DNA from: Myxococcales bacterium
GTDB taxonomy: Bacteria; Myxococcota_A; UBA9160; UBA4427
Direction of reading: 5' to 3'
Length of the DNA: 64,000 nt
Assembly (NCBI GenBank): GCA_012960035.1
Contig: DUBZ01000063.1
Location: 38,920 to 102,919 of the forward strand
Below, in pieces: positions 27,901-35,420 of the stretch. The stretch's first letter is position 1; each line of letters starts with the position of its first letter. The notes beneath the pieces are model-generated. The model had not been told where the DNA came from. It saw only the letters and a program-made list of their open reading frames with translations, and did not search any database. The position numbers were made by a program, and so were the translations under genes.

Positions 27901-30568
27901 GCATGCGGGTGATGCGGATCAACGCACCGGATAGCTGACGGTCCTTGTCGAACTCAATGCCTGCTTCCGCCAATGCGGTGAGGTGTCGGATCACGGCAAG
28001 GACGAGACGAAGCCGCAAATCCGGGTCGACCTGGGTCGAAAACAAGCGGAGCACGGCACGCTCCAGCGCGTCACTCGGAGTCAGGTCACCCACGCCGTAT
28101 TGCGCAAGTGCGCGCTTAGCCAGTTCGAGAAATTCTTCGGCAATGCCGGCCCCCGAAGCCCGCAACCGGCGCACGAACATCCGGAAGCGTGCCGCATTCG
28201 ACGGACCGAAGTCCCCAGAAAGCGATGCCCGGGGTGCGGTAATGAACATTTCTTCGGTGTCGACAAACGAACCGATCGCATAACGAATGCGAGACATCTG
28301 TTCGAGGAATCCGAGCGACACGCCTTCCGGCAGCGGTGCCTCAAGGAGAGCGACGAGACTTTCACTGCGGACCGGATTTGCGTCGAATCCAAGCGCCACA
28401 CGGCGCACTTCTTCGAGCACGGCCTCGACCGCGTTTTTGCGGAGCGGCCGTTCACCGCGATCGGCGGCGAGCAAGTCCGGGTCTCCCAGCGGACTGGACT
28501 CGTTGGGGGTAAATAGAAGTGCGAGAGGGTCGGTCTGTTCCGGCAACGTAATGCGCGGCTTCGGCGCCGTGTCATCCCCCTCGCCTGCTTCGGGGTCGAT
28601 GACGAGCAGCAATTCCCCAGCACTCACTTGTTGTCCGCTGCGAACGATGACCTCCGTCACCACGCCGGCGACCGGCGCATGAAAACCGATTTCCATCTTC
28701 ATGGCTTCGAGGAGTCCGAGTGAGTCGCCAACTTTAATCTGGTCGCCTTCTTGAACGTGGAGCGCGACAACCATCGCGGGAGTGCCGGCAATCACTTGTC
28801 CCGCAGTTTGCCAGCTATAACGATACGGATGTCCGTCGATCTCGATGCGAAGCCCGATGTCGGATGCGTCGTAAAGCAAGCGGCGAACGCGGTCATCGAT
28901 TTCGAGGCGCGCGCGGTTTTCCCCTTCTTCGCGCATCAACGCACCGACGACGAGACCATCGAGGTGGACGCGGTAGCGCCATGCCCCGGTCGCGTAGACC
29001 GTGGTGCGGTAACTCTCGCCATCGATACTGACGTCGATCTGCTGCCCACTCGACGACGGGATGCGCTCGGGCGCGATCCGCGACACGTCGGAATAGAAGT
29101 TGAGCCGAACCGCGGCGCGTCTGCGTTGGTAAGCAAAAATCGCCGCCGCGACGATTGAGTCTTGTGCGAGTTCGGCCTCGCCCTCCCTTAGAGCGCGATC
29201 AGCGTCTCGGTCCCGACGGTCGAGCCAACCCGTGTCGACTTCACCCGCCCGGAAGTCCGGGCTGTCGAGCACTTCGAGCAGGTAGCCGCGGTTTGTCGCG
29301 CCACCTTGAATGACGAGTTCCAGGTCTTGCAGCACACACGCGAGGCGCGCCCGCGCGTCGTCGCGGTTGTCTCCAATTGCGATGACCTTGGTGACGAGCG
29401 AGTCGAAGTCCGGAGGTACCATGGTGCCCGTAACCACACCCGAGTCGATGCGCACCCGCGGCCCAAGCGGCGGTTCGAAGCGCACGATCTTTCCAGGCGA
29501 AGGAAGGAATCCCTGGTCGGGATCTTCTGCGCAAAGTCGTGCCTCGATCGCGACACCGCGCTCGCGGATCTCAATGTCTTTGATCGATTCGCCCCGGGCG
29601 ATCTTCACCTGAAGCTGCACGAGATCGATGCCCGTAATTTCTTCGGTAATCCCATGCTCGACCTGCAAGCGCGGATTGACTTCAAGGAAGAAGAACTCGT
29701 CCTTCTTGAGCAAGAACTCGACTGTACCTACGCCCGAATAATTCACGTGGGTCACGATTCGCACTGCGGCCTGCTCGATGTTTCGCTTGAGCTCGGCAGA
29801 GATTCCCGGTGGAGGCGCTTCTTCCAACACCTTCTGATGTCTTCGCTGCACCGAACAATCTCGTGATCCAACCGCAAGAACATTGCCATGCAAGTCTGCC
29901 GCGATTTGAACTTCGATATGTCGCCCGTTGATGACACGCTCCTCGCAGAACAAGCGGTCGTCACCAAAAGCGTTCTTGGCTTCAGAAGCCGCGGACCGGA
30001 AGGCCTCTTCGAGATCTTCCTCACGGTCCACCATGCGGATCCCGCGACCGCCGCCACCCGCCGTCGCCTTGATGGCGAGCGGATATCCGATCTGCTTTGC
30101 GTGCTTGAGTGCGTCTTGTTCGTCCGCGAGAACTCCGCCGTTCCATGCCGACACCGGAACGCCTGCTTCTTCGGCCGCAAGTTTCGAAGTGATCTTGTCT
30201 CCGAGCGATCGCATCGCTTCCGCGCTTGGGCCAAGGAACGTGATGCCTGCTTCAGCCAAGCGATCGACAAAGTCAGGCGACTCGGCGACGAAACCCCAAC
30301 CCGGCCAAACCGCGTCTGCTTCAACGCTCTTGAGCGCCGCAATCAAACCGTCGTGGTCGAGGTAGGCCGCAACCGCACCGGCACCGTCCGACAGGGCAAA
30401 CGCGTGATCGGCCTGCCGCACGAACGGAGCGTCCTGGTCCGGCGTGGTGTACAGCGCGATTACTTTCATGTCGCTGCCCTCGTGGGCACGCAGACTCTTC
30501 ACAGCACGAATACACCGCATCGCGGCTTCGCCGCGGTTCACGATTGCGAGTCGTCGAATTTCAGGCAA
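24914..30568 (-). CDS. Single-chain acyl-CoA carboxylase (biotin carboxylase, BCCP, carboxyltransferase)
   Basis: 1,884 aa from the TTG at 30568, which overlaps the PPTase stop by 8 bp behind GGGAG. Residues 1-450 are biotin carboxylase: the ATP-grasp loop GGGGRG (171-176) and EVNPRLQVEH (296-305). The biotin domain has LGLLEAMKMEIGFH with the biotinyl Lys at 624. A ~650-residue central region of unknown fold follows, then both carboxyltransferase halves in the last ~580 residues (TGRAALEASGAVS, GGVPVTTIGIESHNIPRDGY, VVMLANLSGFDG, GSYASVIGGGPAAKVVFS). This is the order of eukaryotic ACC. It should make malonyl-CoA or methylmalonyl-CoA for the adjacent synthase; the exact substrate is open. 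Confidence 0.93.
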   Translation of the reverse strand: MPEIRRLAIVNRGEAAMRCIRAVKSLRAHEGSDMKVIALYTTPDQDAPFVRQADHAFALSDGAGAVAAYLDHDGLIAALKSVEADAVWPGWGFVAESPDFVDRLAEAGITFLGPSAEAMRSLGDKITSKLAAEEAGVPVSAWNGGVLADEQDALKHAKQIGYPLAIKATAGGGGRGIRMVDREEDLEEAFRSAASEAKNAFGDDRLFCEERVINGRHIEVQIAADLHGNVLAVGSRDCSVQRRHQKVLEEAPPPGISAELKRNIEQAAVRIVTHVNYSGVGTVEFLLKKDEFFFLEVNPRLQVEHGITEEITGIDLVQLQVKIARGESIKDIEIRERGVAIEARLCAEDPDQGFLPSPGKIVRFEPPLGPRVRIDSGVVTGTMVPPDFDSLVTKVIAIGDNRDDARARLACVLQDLELVIQGGATNRGYLLEVLDSPDFRAGEVDTGWLDRRDRDADRALREGEAELAQDSIVAAAIFAYQRRRAAVRLNFYSDVSRIAPERIPSSSGQQIDVSIDGESYRTTVYATGAWRYRVHLDGLVVGALMREEGENRARLEIDDRVRRLLYDASDIGLRIEIDGHPYRYSWQTAGQVIAGTPAMVVALHVQEGDQIKVGDSLGLLEAMKMEIGFHAPVAGVVTEVIVRSGQQVSAGELLLVIDPEAGEGDDTAPKPRITLPEQTDPLALLFTPNESSPLGDPDLLAADRGERPLRKNAVEAVLEEVRRVALGFDANPVRSESLVALLEAPLPEGVSLGFLEQMSRIRYAIGSFVDTEEMFITAPRASLSGDFGPSNAARFRMFVRRLRASGAGIAEEFLELAKRALAQYGVGDLTPSDALERAVLRLFSTQVDPDLRLRLVLAVIRHLTALAEAGIEFDKDRQLSGALIRITRMRGRLSDTLADAALEANYVLFDKREVERQAEQRSKDLETWLRKNEQSPVAPSANVMVEVAAAAKRVFDRVGNWIAATDPSLREIALAAHVQRVFSPAVPRDRSFIKADGFRILSFEYPEFGLVIAGTAGEDDDAVAVAKALQSATTRLTSKSSKHAAHSIELMVSISDADDIGPLLERITEHVKATTLPCRLTLGLILDEGQDVYKTFEPDDQGAAALQTRYIDLHPETADRINLDRLRNFELDRLQSEEGIYTFYGRSRDEDGDERVFVLADARDRSPGVTPDVEERIPAFVRVFHRAARSLRTVLQTRDPHRRLQWNRISIFVAPAMYLDRDAAARLARRLAPATRHLGLEKVTVQLSLLDVEEPEAPARPIEIVITDTGPQMEISWREPHNDPLQPAGDYERKVVGSRRRRRIYPYEIISMLTSDERSIEDAVTDGVTRTNGRSNAMPSLPRGTFEEYDLDPASATPKAIAVERSPGLNESAVVLGVISTPTEKFPEGMERVLVLSDPTRGMGALSLGECDRLVAAFDLAEERRVPVEWVPVSSGAKIAMDSGTENLDATARVVRRIVHFTQAGGEINLIVQGINVGAQSYFDALATMLMHTKGALIMTPRASMVLTGRAALEASGAVSAEDEEAIGGFERVMGPNGQAQYYARNLAEAYQTLFEYYRYSYVAPGEKVPRLFESKDPAARSVCDFVLTPEEGFDFQTVGEIFNNETNPGRKRPFDMRAVMSSVIDQDGGHLERWRQMVGAETAIVWDTHLGGVPVTTIGIESHNIPRDGYRPFDGPESWTGGTLFPLSSKKVARAINAASGRRPVVMLANLSGFDGSPESLRKLQLEYGAEIATAVVNFDGPFLFQVVSRYHGGAYVVFSRELSDNIRAFALSGSYASVIGGGPAAKVVFSRDVRVRALEDERVKKCERELRYRGTQAAREALDSKIAEVTLEKQAEIAAEFDEVHSVERALEVGSLEKIIEPDAMRATLIRELKVMLGMPLS

Positions 30569-31217
30569 CGCGCATCTCTCCCTGCTGGCAAGTCGGAGCA
30601 ATGTCGCAAGTCGAAGCATCGTGGCTGGGCAAAGCGTCGTAACAAGCAAACGCAATCCATTCGCCATGATGCGAAAGTGAAACGCTGAGTCCGGTTGGCT
30701 CGTTGCCGATAAAGAGCTGCGGGATGCGAGCGTTCTTGCGAATTTCTAGCGATGTACGAGGCACTGCGAGGTGCTCCGCAATTGCGCCGCACGCGAATGC
30801 GCGGACCGCCGCGCTCTCGTCGTCGCTGTTCATCGATTCAACCGGTTCAACACCCGCGATCACAAACTCAAACTCCGATGGGTCGCACACGGCAACCGCG
30901 TGGATGTGGCGCGAAGACTCCGTAAACCCAACGAAGTAGCGCGCGTCTTTGTGGGTCACCGTTGCTCGCGCGTCAGTCAGGTTCGGCTGCACTTCAAACT
31001 TTCGAGGCGAGAAGATCGTTTCTGAGTCGATCTGTCGCGCAAGCTTGTAGCTCGCTTCTTTGGCAGCCCAAAGTCGCCATCGCTGGTGCGAGGGCACGGA
31101 TGCCTTGTTGATCTGCATCTGTTCGTCCCGGGTAAAGACCCGGGCATCGAAGCTGCCACGATAAGTCGCCATGTCGGCGTCGCGGTCACAGAGGTCTACG
31201 ACGTCATTGCCGACCAT
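30561..31217 (-). CDS. 4'-Phosphopantetheinyl transferase
   Basis: 218 aa. Transfers phosphopantetheine from CoA to the Ser of carrier proteins. The two Mg/CoA motifs are visible: VGNDVVDLCD at the N-terminus and WAAKEASYKLAR (WxxKExxxK) around residues 50-61. A C-terminal half contains PTGLSVSLSHHGEWIAFA, which resembles the second half of Sfp-like enzymes, so it may be a fused or pseudo-dimeric type. It overlaps plsC by 14 bp at its start and the carboxylase gene by 8 bp at its end. The obvious target is the ACP two genes upstream. Confidence 0.88.
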   Translation of the reverse strand: MVGNDVVDLCDRDADMATYRGSFDARVFTRDEQMQINKASVPSHQRWRLWAAKEASYKLARQIDSETIFSPRKFEVQPNLTDARATVTHKDARYFVGFTESSRHIHAVAVCDPSEFEFVIAGVEPVESMNSDDESAAVRAFACGAIAEHLAVPRTSLEIRKNARIPQLFIGNEPTGLSVSLSHHGEWIAFACYDALPSHDASTCDIAPTCQQGEMRVA

Positions 31218-31968
31218 TGAAGTACTCCTCTTCCATGTTCGCTAGGCGACCAATGATCTGCACAACCAAATCGCGAGAGCGCCTCGCACCCTTGAGGTCG
31301 CTCTTCGGTTCGAAGCAGTCTGTCGCAATCGTAAAGCTGTCGCCCATGTTCGGGATGCTTCCCCAACTTTCCTGGGTGTCGCCGCGCATGTAGACACACA
31401 GCACCCGGCAACCAGGCGTTGCGGCAATGATTCGTCCGACGCCCCAAGCCACCGACTCGTCATTCACTCGTCCCGTTCGACTCCGCGTGCCTTCTGGGAA
31501 GAGCAGCGCGACCTCGCCACGAATCAACAAGTGAGTCACGCGATTAAGTACTTCCGCGACCTTCTCACGTTCACCACCGCGGGAAACCGGAATGCATTTT
31601 GCGACGAAGACCAAGATCCTGGTGACGCCGGTGCGCGCAAAATTTTTCCGCTCGGGCGTGTTCCACGGCATCTCGTCCCAATGAATCACATATTTCCACC
31701 ACGGCACGACCGCCCAGGCAAGGACGATCGAATCGATCAGGGTAAGGTGATTGGGACAGATCAGAAGCGGCGCGTCACTCTCTTCGCGAAGACGTTTGTA
31801 TTCTTCACGAAGTGCTACGACGTTTTTAATTCGGTATCCCAGGACGAAGCGCAGAAAGAACACCATCGGCGGGATCCAAAATGGACCCATGACGCGTCCG
31901 ACTTCGCGCTGAAGCGCGTGCCGGAAACGCAGTCCACGGGGAACCATTGATGGCGTCGAGTCACTCAC
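31204..31968 (-). CDS. PlsC-type 1-acylglycerol-3-phosphate acyltransferase
   Basis: 254 aa. Acyltransferase with the motifs CPNHLTLIDSIVL (HxxxxD), PVSRGGEREKV, LLFPEGTRSRTG and a final PGCRVLCVYMRGDT block. An N-terminal amphipathic/hydrophobic stretch (FWIPPMVFFLRFVLGYRI) should hold it to the inner membrane face. It may move the finished acyl chain from the cluster ACP to a lipid or alcohol acceptor; the acceptor is unknown. It overlaps the PPTase start by 14 bp and follows the ACP gene by 75 bp. Confidence 0.9.
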   Translation of the reverse strand: MSDSTPSMVPRGLRFRHALQREVGRVMGPFWIPPMVFFLRFVLGYRIKNVVALREEYKRLREESDAPLLICPNHLTLIDSIVLAWAVVPWWKYVIHWDEMPWNTPERKNFARTGVTRILVFVAKCIPVSRGGEREKVAEVLNRVTHLLIRGEVALLFPEGTRSRTGRVNDESVAWGVGRIIAATPGCRVLCVYMRGDTQESWGSIPNMGDSFTIATDCFEPKSDLKGARRSRDLVVQIIGRLANMEEEYFNGRQ

Positions 31969-32043
31969 TCGCCGAGCCCCTTTTTTTCGCTTTCATGGTG
32001 CCATGCCGCGCAACAAGCCTTCGCTCGATCTACGGCCCAGCAT

Positions 32044-32292
32044 CTAGCCGAGTTTCGAAACGATCAGTGTCACGGCATCGCCAACGGTGTTCACCGTGTC
32101 GACGTCTTCGTCGGCAATTTCGATATCGAATTGGTCCTCGAATGCGATCACGACGTCAACAAGACGCGCCGAGTTGACCTTGAGGTCTTCGAGAATGTTC
32201 GTCGTCATCGACACTGCTGCGAAGGCTTCCTCGTTCTTCACCCAAGGCTTCAAAATCTTTACCACGCCTTCCATTACTTCCGACTGCTCCAT
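32044..32292 (-). CDS. Acyl carrier protein, divergent
   Basis: 82 aa, acidic, all-helical ACP fold. The phosphopantetheine site is LKVNSARLVDVVIAFED: the Ser is kept, but the usual D-S-L/M is N-S-A. Helix I (MEGVVKILKPWVKNEEAF) and the recognition helix (VVIAFEDQFDIEIADEDVDTV, in part) fit the family. It follows a strong ribosome-binding site (AGAAGGGGGT). It lies between the KAS gene and plsC, so it is the dedicated carrier of this island rather than the housekeeping AcpP. Confidence 0.9.
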   Translation of the reverse strand: MEQSEVMEGVVKILKPWVKNEEAFAAVSMTTNILEDLKVNSARLVDVVIAFEDQFDIEIADEDVDTVNTVGDAVTLIVSKLG

Positions 32293-32373
32293 TTTGACCC
32301 CCTTCTATTCAAGTAATTGATGGTGCTGTTCAAGTTCATTTTGCTGACTGTCGGCGCGCCCACACGGCCGTTT

Positions 32374-33645
32374 CTAATTTTCCCACTTCTTGAAGATCAC
32401 GCACGCATTCACGTCTCCAAAACCGAAGCCCGCCTTCGCGATGATCTTCATGTCCGGCATTTCTGCACCTTCGTACGGAATTGCCTTTTTGAAAGGCGCA
32501 ATTTCGGGATGCAGATCTTCGCAGTTGATTGCCGGTTGAACAAAGCCACCCTTCAACATCAACAGCGATGCGACCGCTTCGATCCCACCGGCCGCGCCGA
32601 GTGCATGACCTATAAGAGACTTCGTCGCGGTGATCTTCGGGAAATCGTCGGGCCCGCGACCCAACCCTCGTGCCCAAGAGCCAATTTCTTTTGGGTCCGC
32701 ACCGGTAGCCGTGAGGTGACCATTAATCACGTCGACGTCGTCGCCCGTGATTTCGGCGTTGGCGAGCGCGCTCTGAATGCAGCGCTTTACGCTTTCGGGA
32801 TTGGGCGACGTCATGCTGCCCCCCATGCGTTGCCCGCCGCAGTTCACTGCGCCACCCAACACCTCGGCGATGATGTCCGCGCCGCGCGCTTGCGCACTGT
32901 CAAGACTCTCGACCATCACAACACCCGCCCCCGAACCGGGAACGAAGCCCGCGGCCGAAGCACTCATCGGACGCGACGCCTTCTCGGGGTCGTCGTTGAA
33001 GTTGCGGCACAGAACTCGCATCGCATCGAAACCGGCCCAGATGTAGTGACTCGCACCTTCGGACCCACCACAAAGCATGCGCTCTGCGAGGCCCAACTGG
33101 ATGCGATCGCGTCCCATGATAATGGCTTCGGTGCCGGTACTACACGCACTCGAATTCGTTGTGACCTGATTCCCCAGCGCAAGTTGGCCGGAAATTCGCG
33201 CCGACACACCACTCGCCATCACTTGCTCGACAGCGGTCGAACCCAGGCGACGCACTTTCTTCTCATTCGTGAAGGGCACGACGCGCTCAGCGGTTGTGTC
33301 CATGCCCCCAATGCCTGTGCCGAGAATCGCGCCCGCATCCCAGTCGGGGTCGGCGTCGGCGTCCGGAACCGTGAGGCCAGCGTTCTCCCATGCTTCAACG
33401 GAGGCGAGGCTCCCGAACCGATGGCTCATGTTCATCGCCATGAGTTCTTCTTCAGAAAACCTTGCCTTGGCAAGCTCGTCCGCACCTACGGGTGTCCCCG
33501 CGACGTGACTCCCGAACTTGTGCTCTGCCATCGATTCCTGAAAGCGAATTCCCGAACGCCCTATGCGGAGTGCACTTTCAAATTCGATCACGCCATTCCC
33601 GTTCGGGGCAATGACACCAAGGCCCGTGATTACGACTCGCCTCAT
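32374..33645 (-). CDS. Beta-ketoacyl-ACP synthase (FabB/FabF type)
   Basis: 423 aa. Elongating condensing enzyme. MRRVVITGLGVIAPNGNG opens the protein. The active-site Cys is in NSSACSTGTEAI; the two His are in VINGHLTATGADPKE and KSLIGHALGAAGG, so the Cys-His-His triad is complete. AGFVPGSGAGVVMVE is also typical. The start ATG at 33645 overlaps the stop of the FabZ-type gene (ATGA). It is the only elongating ketosynthase in the island, and no chain-length-factor partner is seen. Confidence 0.93.
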   Translation of the reverse strand: MRRVVITGLGVIAPNGNGVIEFESALRIGRSGIRFQESMAEHKFGSHVAGTPVGADELAKARFSEEELMAMNMSHRFGSLASVEAWENAGLTVPDADADPDWDAGAILGTGIGGMDTTAERVVPFTNEKKVRRLGSTAVEQVMASGVSARISGQLALGNQVTTNSSACSTGTEAIIMGRDRIQLGLAERMLCGGSEGASHYIWAGFDAMRVLCRNFNDDPEKASRPMSASAAGFVPGSGAGVVMVESLDSAQARGADIIAEVLGGAVNCGGQRMGGSMTSPNPESVKRCIQSALANAEITGDDVDVINGHLTATGADPKEIGSWARGLGRGPDDFPKITATKSLIGHALGAAGGIEAVASLLMLKGGFVQPAINCEDLHPEIAPFKKAIPYEGAEMPDMKIIAKAGFGFGDVNACVIFKKWEN

Positions 33646-34100
33646 CGCGGCACTCCCATCCCAGACAACACACCCGAACAAACCACGGTGCCGTCATCGA
33701 GCGTCATTTCCATTTCGCAGCGCAGTTTCTTGCGTCGAAAAAACACCTTGCGTGCGGTTGTCGTCACGCGGTCGCCTGGTTTTACCATGCCGGAGAAATC
33801 GACCTGGGCGTCAGTGAACATCGTGAGAAGTTTGTCAACTTCTTCCGGCGAGTGTTCCGCCGCATAGAGATAGATCCCGTACGCGACGACACCGGCTTGG
33901 GCCATGGCTTCAACGAGAATCACACCGGGCGTCACGGGGTTGCCCGGAAAGTGCCCGCGATAGAAGTCGGCGTCTTCGCGGAACGTGTATCGCGCAACGA
34001 TGTGCTCGAGGTCGAGTTCCACGATCTCGTCGATAAAACGAAAGGGATCCTGCTGGGGGACTCGGGCGAGCACATCTTCTTTGCTCATTAGATCAGCCAC
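33642..34100 (-). CDS. FabZ-type 3-hydroxyacyl-ACP dehydratase
   Basis: 152 aa hot-dog fold. The signature YRGHFPGNPVTPGVILVEAM contains the catalytic His and Glu. QQDPFRFIDEIVELD near the N-terminus and GDRVTTTARKVFFRRKKL near the end also match FabZ. Two starts are possible: GTG 34100, overlapping the fabG-like stop by 8 bp, or ATG 34088. It should dehydrate the hydroxyacyl-ACP made by the neighbouring KR. It is one of two dehydratases in the island. Confidence 0.92.
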   Translation of the reverse strand: MADLMSKEDVLARVPQQDPFRFIDEIVELDLEHIVARYTFREDADFYRGHFPGNPVTPGVILVEAMAQAGVVAYGIYLYAAEHSPEEVDKLLTMFTDAQVDFSGMVKPGDRVTTTARKVFFRRKKLRCEMEMTLDDGTVVCSGVLSGMGVPR

Positions 34101-34821
34101 CGTACATGCCTCCGTTCACATGCACGACGGTGCCGTTGATGTAGCTCGCGCGCGTAGACAAGTAAGCAACGACATCTGCGACTTCGTCCGCGGTCCCCAT
34201 GCGGCCCTGAGGAATTTTGCCAAGAATGTTTTCCTTCACTTCTTCAGGAAGCTCTTCAGTCATCTCGGTATCGATAAAGCCGGGGGCAACTGAGTTCACC
34301 AAGATGTCTCGTCCAGAAAGTTCCTGGGCGAGCGACTTTGTAAATGCGTCGAGCCCCGCCTTCACCATCGTGTAGGGAACTTGTCCGGGGTTGCCCGTAT
34401 GTCCCACAACACTCGAAATATTGATGATGCGCCCTGTTCCCTTGCGCATCATGAAGCGTCGTAAAACCATCTTCGAGAGATACCAAGTACCGCGTGCAAC
34501 TGACGCAACCGAATCGTATTGAGCAACGGTCATCGTCAGCATCGGTGCATTGACGTTAAAGCCCGCGTTGTTGACCAACACGTCCACGCGACCCGCCGCG
34601 GCTTTGATTTCTTTGATCAGCCCGTCGATGGCTTCGGGTTCCGCGAGGTCCGCGCGCACCCCAAAACTTTCGGGCAGCTCAGCCAGTAGCTTCTGCGCCT
34701 TCTCTTCACTCGATCGATAGTGGATACCAATGCGAAAACCTTCGGCGGCAAGCCGTCGGCAGCACGCAGCGCCTATGCCCGTGGCGCCACCCGTTACGAG
34801 AGCTACAGGTTGATCACTCAT
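34093..34821 (-). CDS. 3-Oxoacyl-ACP reductase (FabG-type SDR)
   Basis: 242 aa. NADPH-dependent ketoreductase: VTGGATGIGAACC (TGxxxGIG), VLVNNAGFN, the Ser in INISSVVG, and PYTMVKAG (YxxxK). SVAPGFIDTEM and YINGTVVHVNGGMYG are the classical FabG ends. It overlaps fabA-like upstream by 4 bp (ATGA) and the fabZ-like gene by 8 bp downstream. It reduces the beta-keto group after each condensation. Confidence 0.93.
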   Translation of the reverse strand: MSDQPVALVTGGATGIGAACCRRLAAEGFRIGIHYRSSEEKAQKLLAELPESFGVRADLAEPEAIDGLIKEIKAAAGRVDVLVNNAGFNVNAPMLTMTVAQYDSVASVARGTWYLSKMVLRRFMMRKGTGRIINISSVVGHTGNPGQVPYTMVKAGLDAFTKSLAQELSGRDILVNSVAPGFIDTEMTEELPEEVKENILGKIPQGRMGTADEVADVVAYLSTRASYINGTVVHVNGGMYGG

Positions 34822-35420
34822 TCTTGATTCCGTCCGCCGCGACTATTTTCGCTGGCCAGTGGGTAGTCGTCGTACGCGATGTCCATAAACGTGCCGACCC
34901 GCGCGTTGTCGACTTTGTAAATCTCATCGCCGTCGACCAACACGCGTGCGTTTCCGACCACCATCGATGCGCCCTGTTTTTCCAACTTGCTGTAGCGGCG
35001 GACGTCGATCTCGTATCGCACGAGTTTGTCGTGCGGCCTGATCTGACCAAAGAAGTCCACTTCCCCAACACCGAGCGCACGCCCCGTCCCCGGACCGCCA
35101 CGCCATACGCAATAGAAACCGAGCAGCTGCCACACCGCATCGAGGCCGAGGCAACCGGGTTGCACCGGGTCACCGTTGAAGTGACAGTGAAAGAACCAGT
35201 CGTCGAGGCCGACGTCGCTCTCGGCAACGATCTTGCCGCGCGACCGATTCGCGGTGATCTCCGTAATGCGGTGGAACATCATCATGGGCGGCGTAGGGAG
35301 ACGCGCCTTGAAAGTGTCGGGCGGGTCGCTCACGAGACGACCATATGAAAAGGCGAGAAGCTCGTCGTGATCGAAGTGATCTCGTTCGCCGAAGTCTTTG
35401 TAAGTAAGCGGTGCGGTCAC
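34818..35420 (-). CDS. FabA-type 3-hydroxydecanoyl-ACP dehydratase/isomerase
   Basis: 200 aa from the GTG at 35420. It aligns to FabA rather than FabZ: WFFHCHFNGDPVQPGCLGLD is the FabA active-site block, with the catalytic His, and the Asp of LGLDAVWQL; GRALGVGEVDFFGQI and the N-terminal YGRLVSDPP also fit. FabA can isomerise trans-2 to cis-3 enoyl chains and so makes unsaturated acyl groups. The start overlaps the KAS III stop as GTGA behind GGGAAGGG. Only one KAS I/II is present to use the product. Confidence 0.92.
   Translation of the reverse strand: MTAPLTYKDFGERDHFDHDELLAFSYGRLVSDPPDTFKARLPTPPMMMFHRITEITANRSRGKIVAESDVGLDDWFFHCHFNGDPVQPGCLGLDAVWQLLGFYCVWRGGPGTGRALGVGEVDFFGQIRPHDKLVRYEIDVRRYSKLEKQGASMVVGNARVLVDGDEIYKVDNARVGTFMDIAYDDYPLASENSRGGRNQE

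Noticed and set aside
32317..33867. Plus-strand open frame of 516 codons
   Set aside because: It is antisense to the KAS I/II gene, which has a full active-site triad. The frame is His/Arg-rich with no domain; it is a GC-codon shadow.
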